Shown: piece by piece, positions 19,292 through 20,186 of the stretch
Layout: the number at the start of each line of letters is the position of its first letter
Position numbering within the stretch: the first letter of the stretch is position 1
Source of the DNA: Psilocybe azurescens
Lineage: Eukaryota > Basidiomycota > Agaricomycetes > Agaricales > Agrocybaceae
DNA: 20,186 bases
Reading direction: 5' to 3'
NCBI GenBank assembly: GCA_023853785.1
Contig: JAJIRX010000319.1
Location: forward strand, 1-20,186
Position numbers and translations under genes: made by a program
The notes under the pieces: generated by a model
What the model saw: only the letters and a program-made list of their open reading frames with translations
Told to the model about the DNA's origin: nothing
The model's database searches: none

Positions 19292-20186
19292 CCCCTGTCA
19301 GATATATGTACAATACCTGATATTTACTCTCTGTATCACATTTATTTTCAAATATTCCAATTATTCTATCCTGCATGTTAAACTCAGTTCCAAATGGAGC
19401 TTGATTCTGTTAAGAGGAATCTAAGATATGACAAGGAGTGGGTGGGTACAAACAGATCTTGGAGTATGGCTATTACAAGTAGAATTGAACAGGGTAGTAT
19501 GTTGTTCATTCTGACAATTATCTACAGGAATCGGTGAACAACTGCATGAACAAACATCACCACACTGCAGATTGAGATGATTGCATTTATATACTGTGAG
19601 TCATTATCTCCGAGATGAACATGGTGCATATAGAAATTACTCAATGTTTAGTGAGATTGGGGTGAGGGGTGAGGGGTGAGGGGTGCAATAGATGCAATTG
19701 GCTGTATAAAACTTTGTGAGTGGGGTATGCACTGGCTAAATGGCTTCAAGGTTGTCCTCAAAGCTAGCCATTTTGTCTTTATAGTCTCATCAGTAGCTAT
19801 CATACATAAGGAATATTACTATATACTCCTAAAATAAGCATGTGTTTACTAAGCTAAGCGCCTATCAGGGTACCCATTGTCAAACATTGGTTGAAAATGA
19901 CCAAATTTCAAAATTCAAAAAACTATCAGGTATGCTCTGGGCCTTGCTTAGGATTATCCTCCCAAAAAATTTGATTTTAAAACAAATATTGACTGAGCTA
20001 CAGGTTGTTTAATGAGATATTGATATTATACCTGCCATAAATCAACCTTGTTAAAAAAAAATACTTTTATCACCTAGTTATGTTCTTGCAGTGTAAATAC
20101 ACTGCTCTGCCAATTTTTATGATTTTAGGAAGCCACTCTGTGAAGATAGCTGTATATATATAGAAAAAAACATATTCAATGTAATT
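19292..20186. other. AT-rich 3' flank of the NACHT-WD40 gene
   Basis: No gene is seen. It contains a G-rich heptamer repeat (19659-19686) and a near-perfect palindrome GCAGTGTAAATACACTGC (20088-20105, 8-bp arms around AA). The rest is AT-rich with short A runs; no polyadenylation site can be named with confidence. Confidence 0.4.
19659..19686 (+). repeat. Four-copy GGGGTGA heptamer repeat, G-quadruplex candidate
   Basis: Three copies of GGGGTGA and one of GGGGTGC follow one another exactly. This gives four runs of four G with 3-base TGA loops, a textbook pattern for an intramolecular G-quadruplex on the plus strand. It stands out in an AT-rich background about 370 bp past the stop codon. A function in transcription ending is possible but not shown. 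Confidence 0.7.

Noticed and set aside
1..20186. tRNA, rRNA or CRISPR features
   Set aside because: I scanned by eye for T-arm consensus strings and for spaced direct repeats; hits such as TTCGAATCC at about 4486 and 5063 lack the other tRNA arms, and the GTCCGTG arrays have no spacers of CRISPR length.

Overview
The window looks like nuclear DNA of a mushroom-forming basidiomycete (Agaricomycetes, probably Agaricales). Coding stretches are split by very short GT-AG introns of about 30-110 nt. The best-preserved genes belong to the NACHT/STAND families that are expanded in agarics, and there is much AT-rich intergenic DNA with decayed mobile elements. No bacterial features, rRNA, tRNA or CRISPR array were seen. 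Protein-family names rest on my recognition of motifs, not on a search.

Layout. 1-1375: no confident gene. 1376-1914 (+): 5'-truncated, frameshifted tail of a NACHT protein, which a plausible intron joins to an open frame of about 360 codons with no recognised domain (1967-3054). 3055-4311: intergenic, with one copy of a diverged dispersed repeat and a purine-rich tract. 4312-5163 (-): truncated, frameshifted copy of an acidic/coiled-coil protein gene. 5265-6405 (-): weak candidates for small membrane or Ser/Thr-rich proteins. 6780-6975: second copy of the dispersed repeat. 7010-8480: AT-rich, no gene. 8482-10229: a probable non-autonomous DNA transposon with degenerate terminal inverted repeats and arrays of GTCCGTG; an exon-like 65-codon stretch lies inside. 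11066-13467 (+): longer, heavily decayed relative of the 4312-5163 gene, in opposite orientation. 13976-19291 (+): the main gene, a fungal NLR-like protein of about 1,590 residues.

The main gene reads as Ser-rich linker, predicted helical-bundle signalling domain, NACHT NTPase, helical arm, 13 nearly identical 42-residue WD40 repeats, and a C-terminal tail of about 80 residues. This is the architecture of fungal STAND receptors (the Podospora HET-E/HET-D type), in which the repeats sense a ligand, the NACHT domain switches or oligomerises, and the N-terminus gives the output. Repeat-to-repeat differences sit at a few codons while the rest is almost identical DNA, the signature of concerted evolution with diversification of a recognition surface. 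The frame is broken by about nine 1-2 nt indels, mostly next to short homopolymers and with no other in-frame stop. The gene is therefore either very recently dead or carries assembly indels. The coiled-coil relatives also contain in-frame stops and look truly decayed.

The neighbourhood is typical of a fast-evolving accessory region: NLR-like gene, NLR fragment, inverted gene relics and a transposon.
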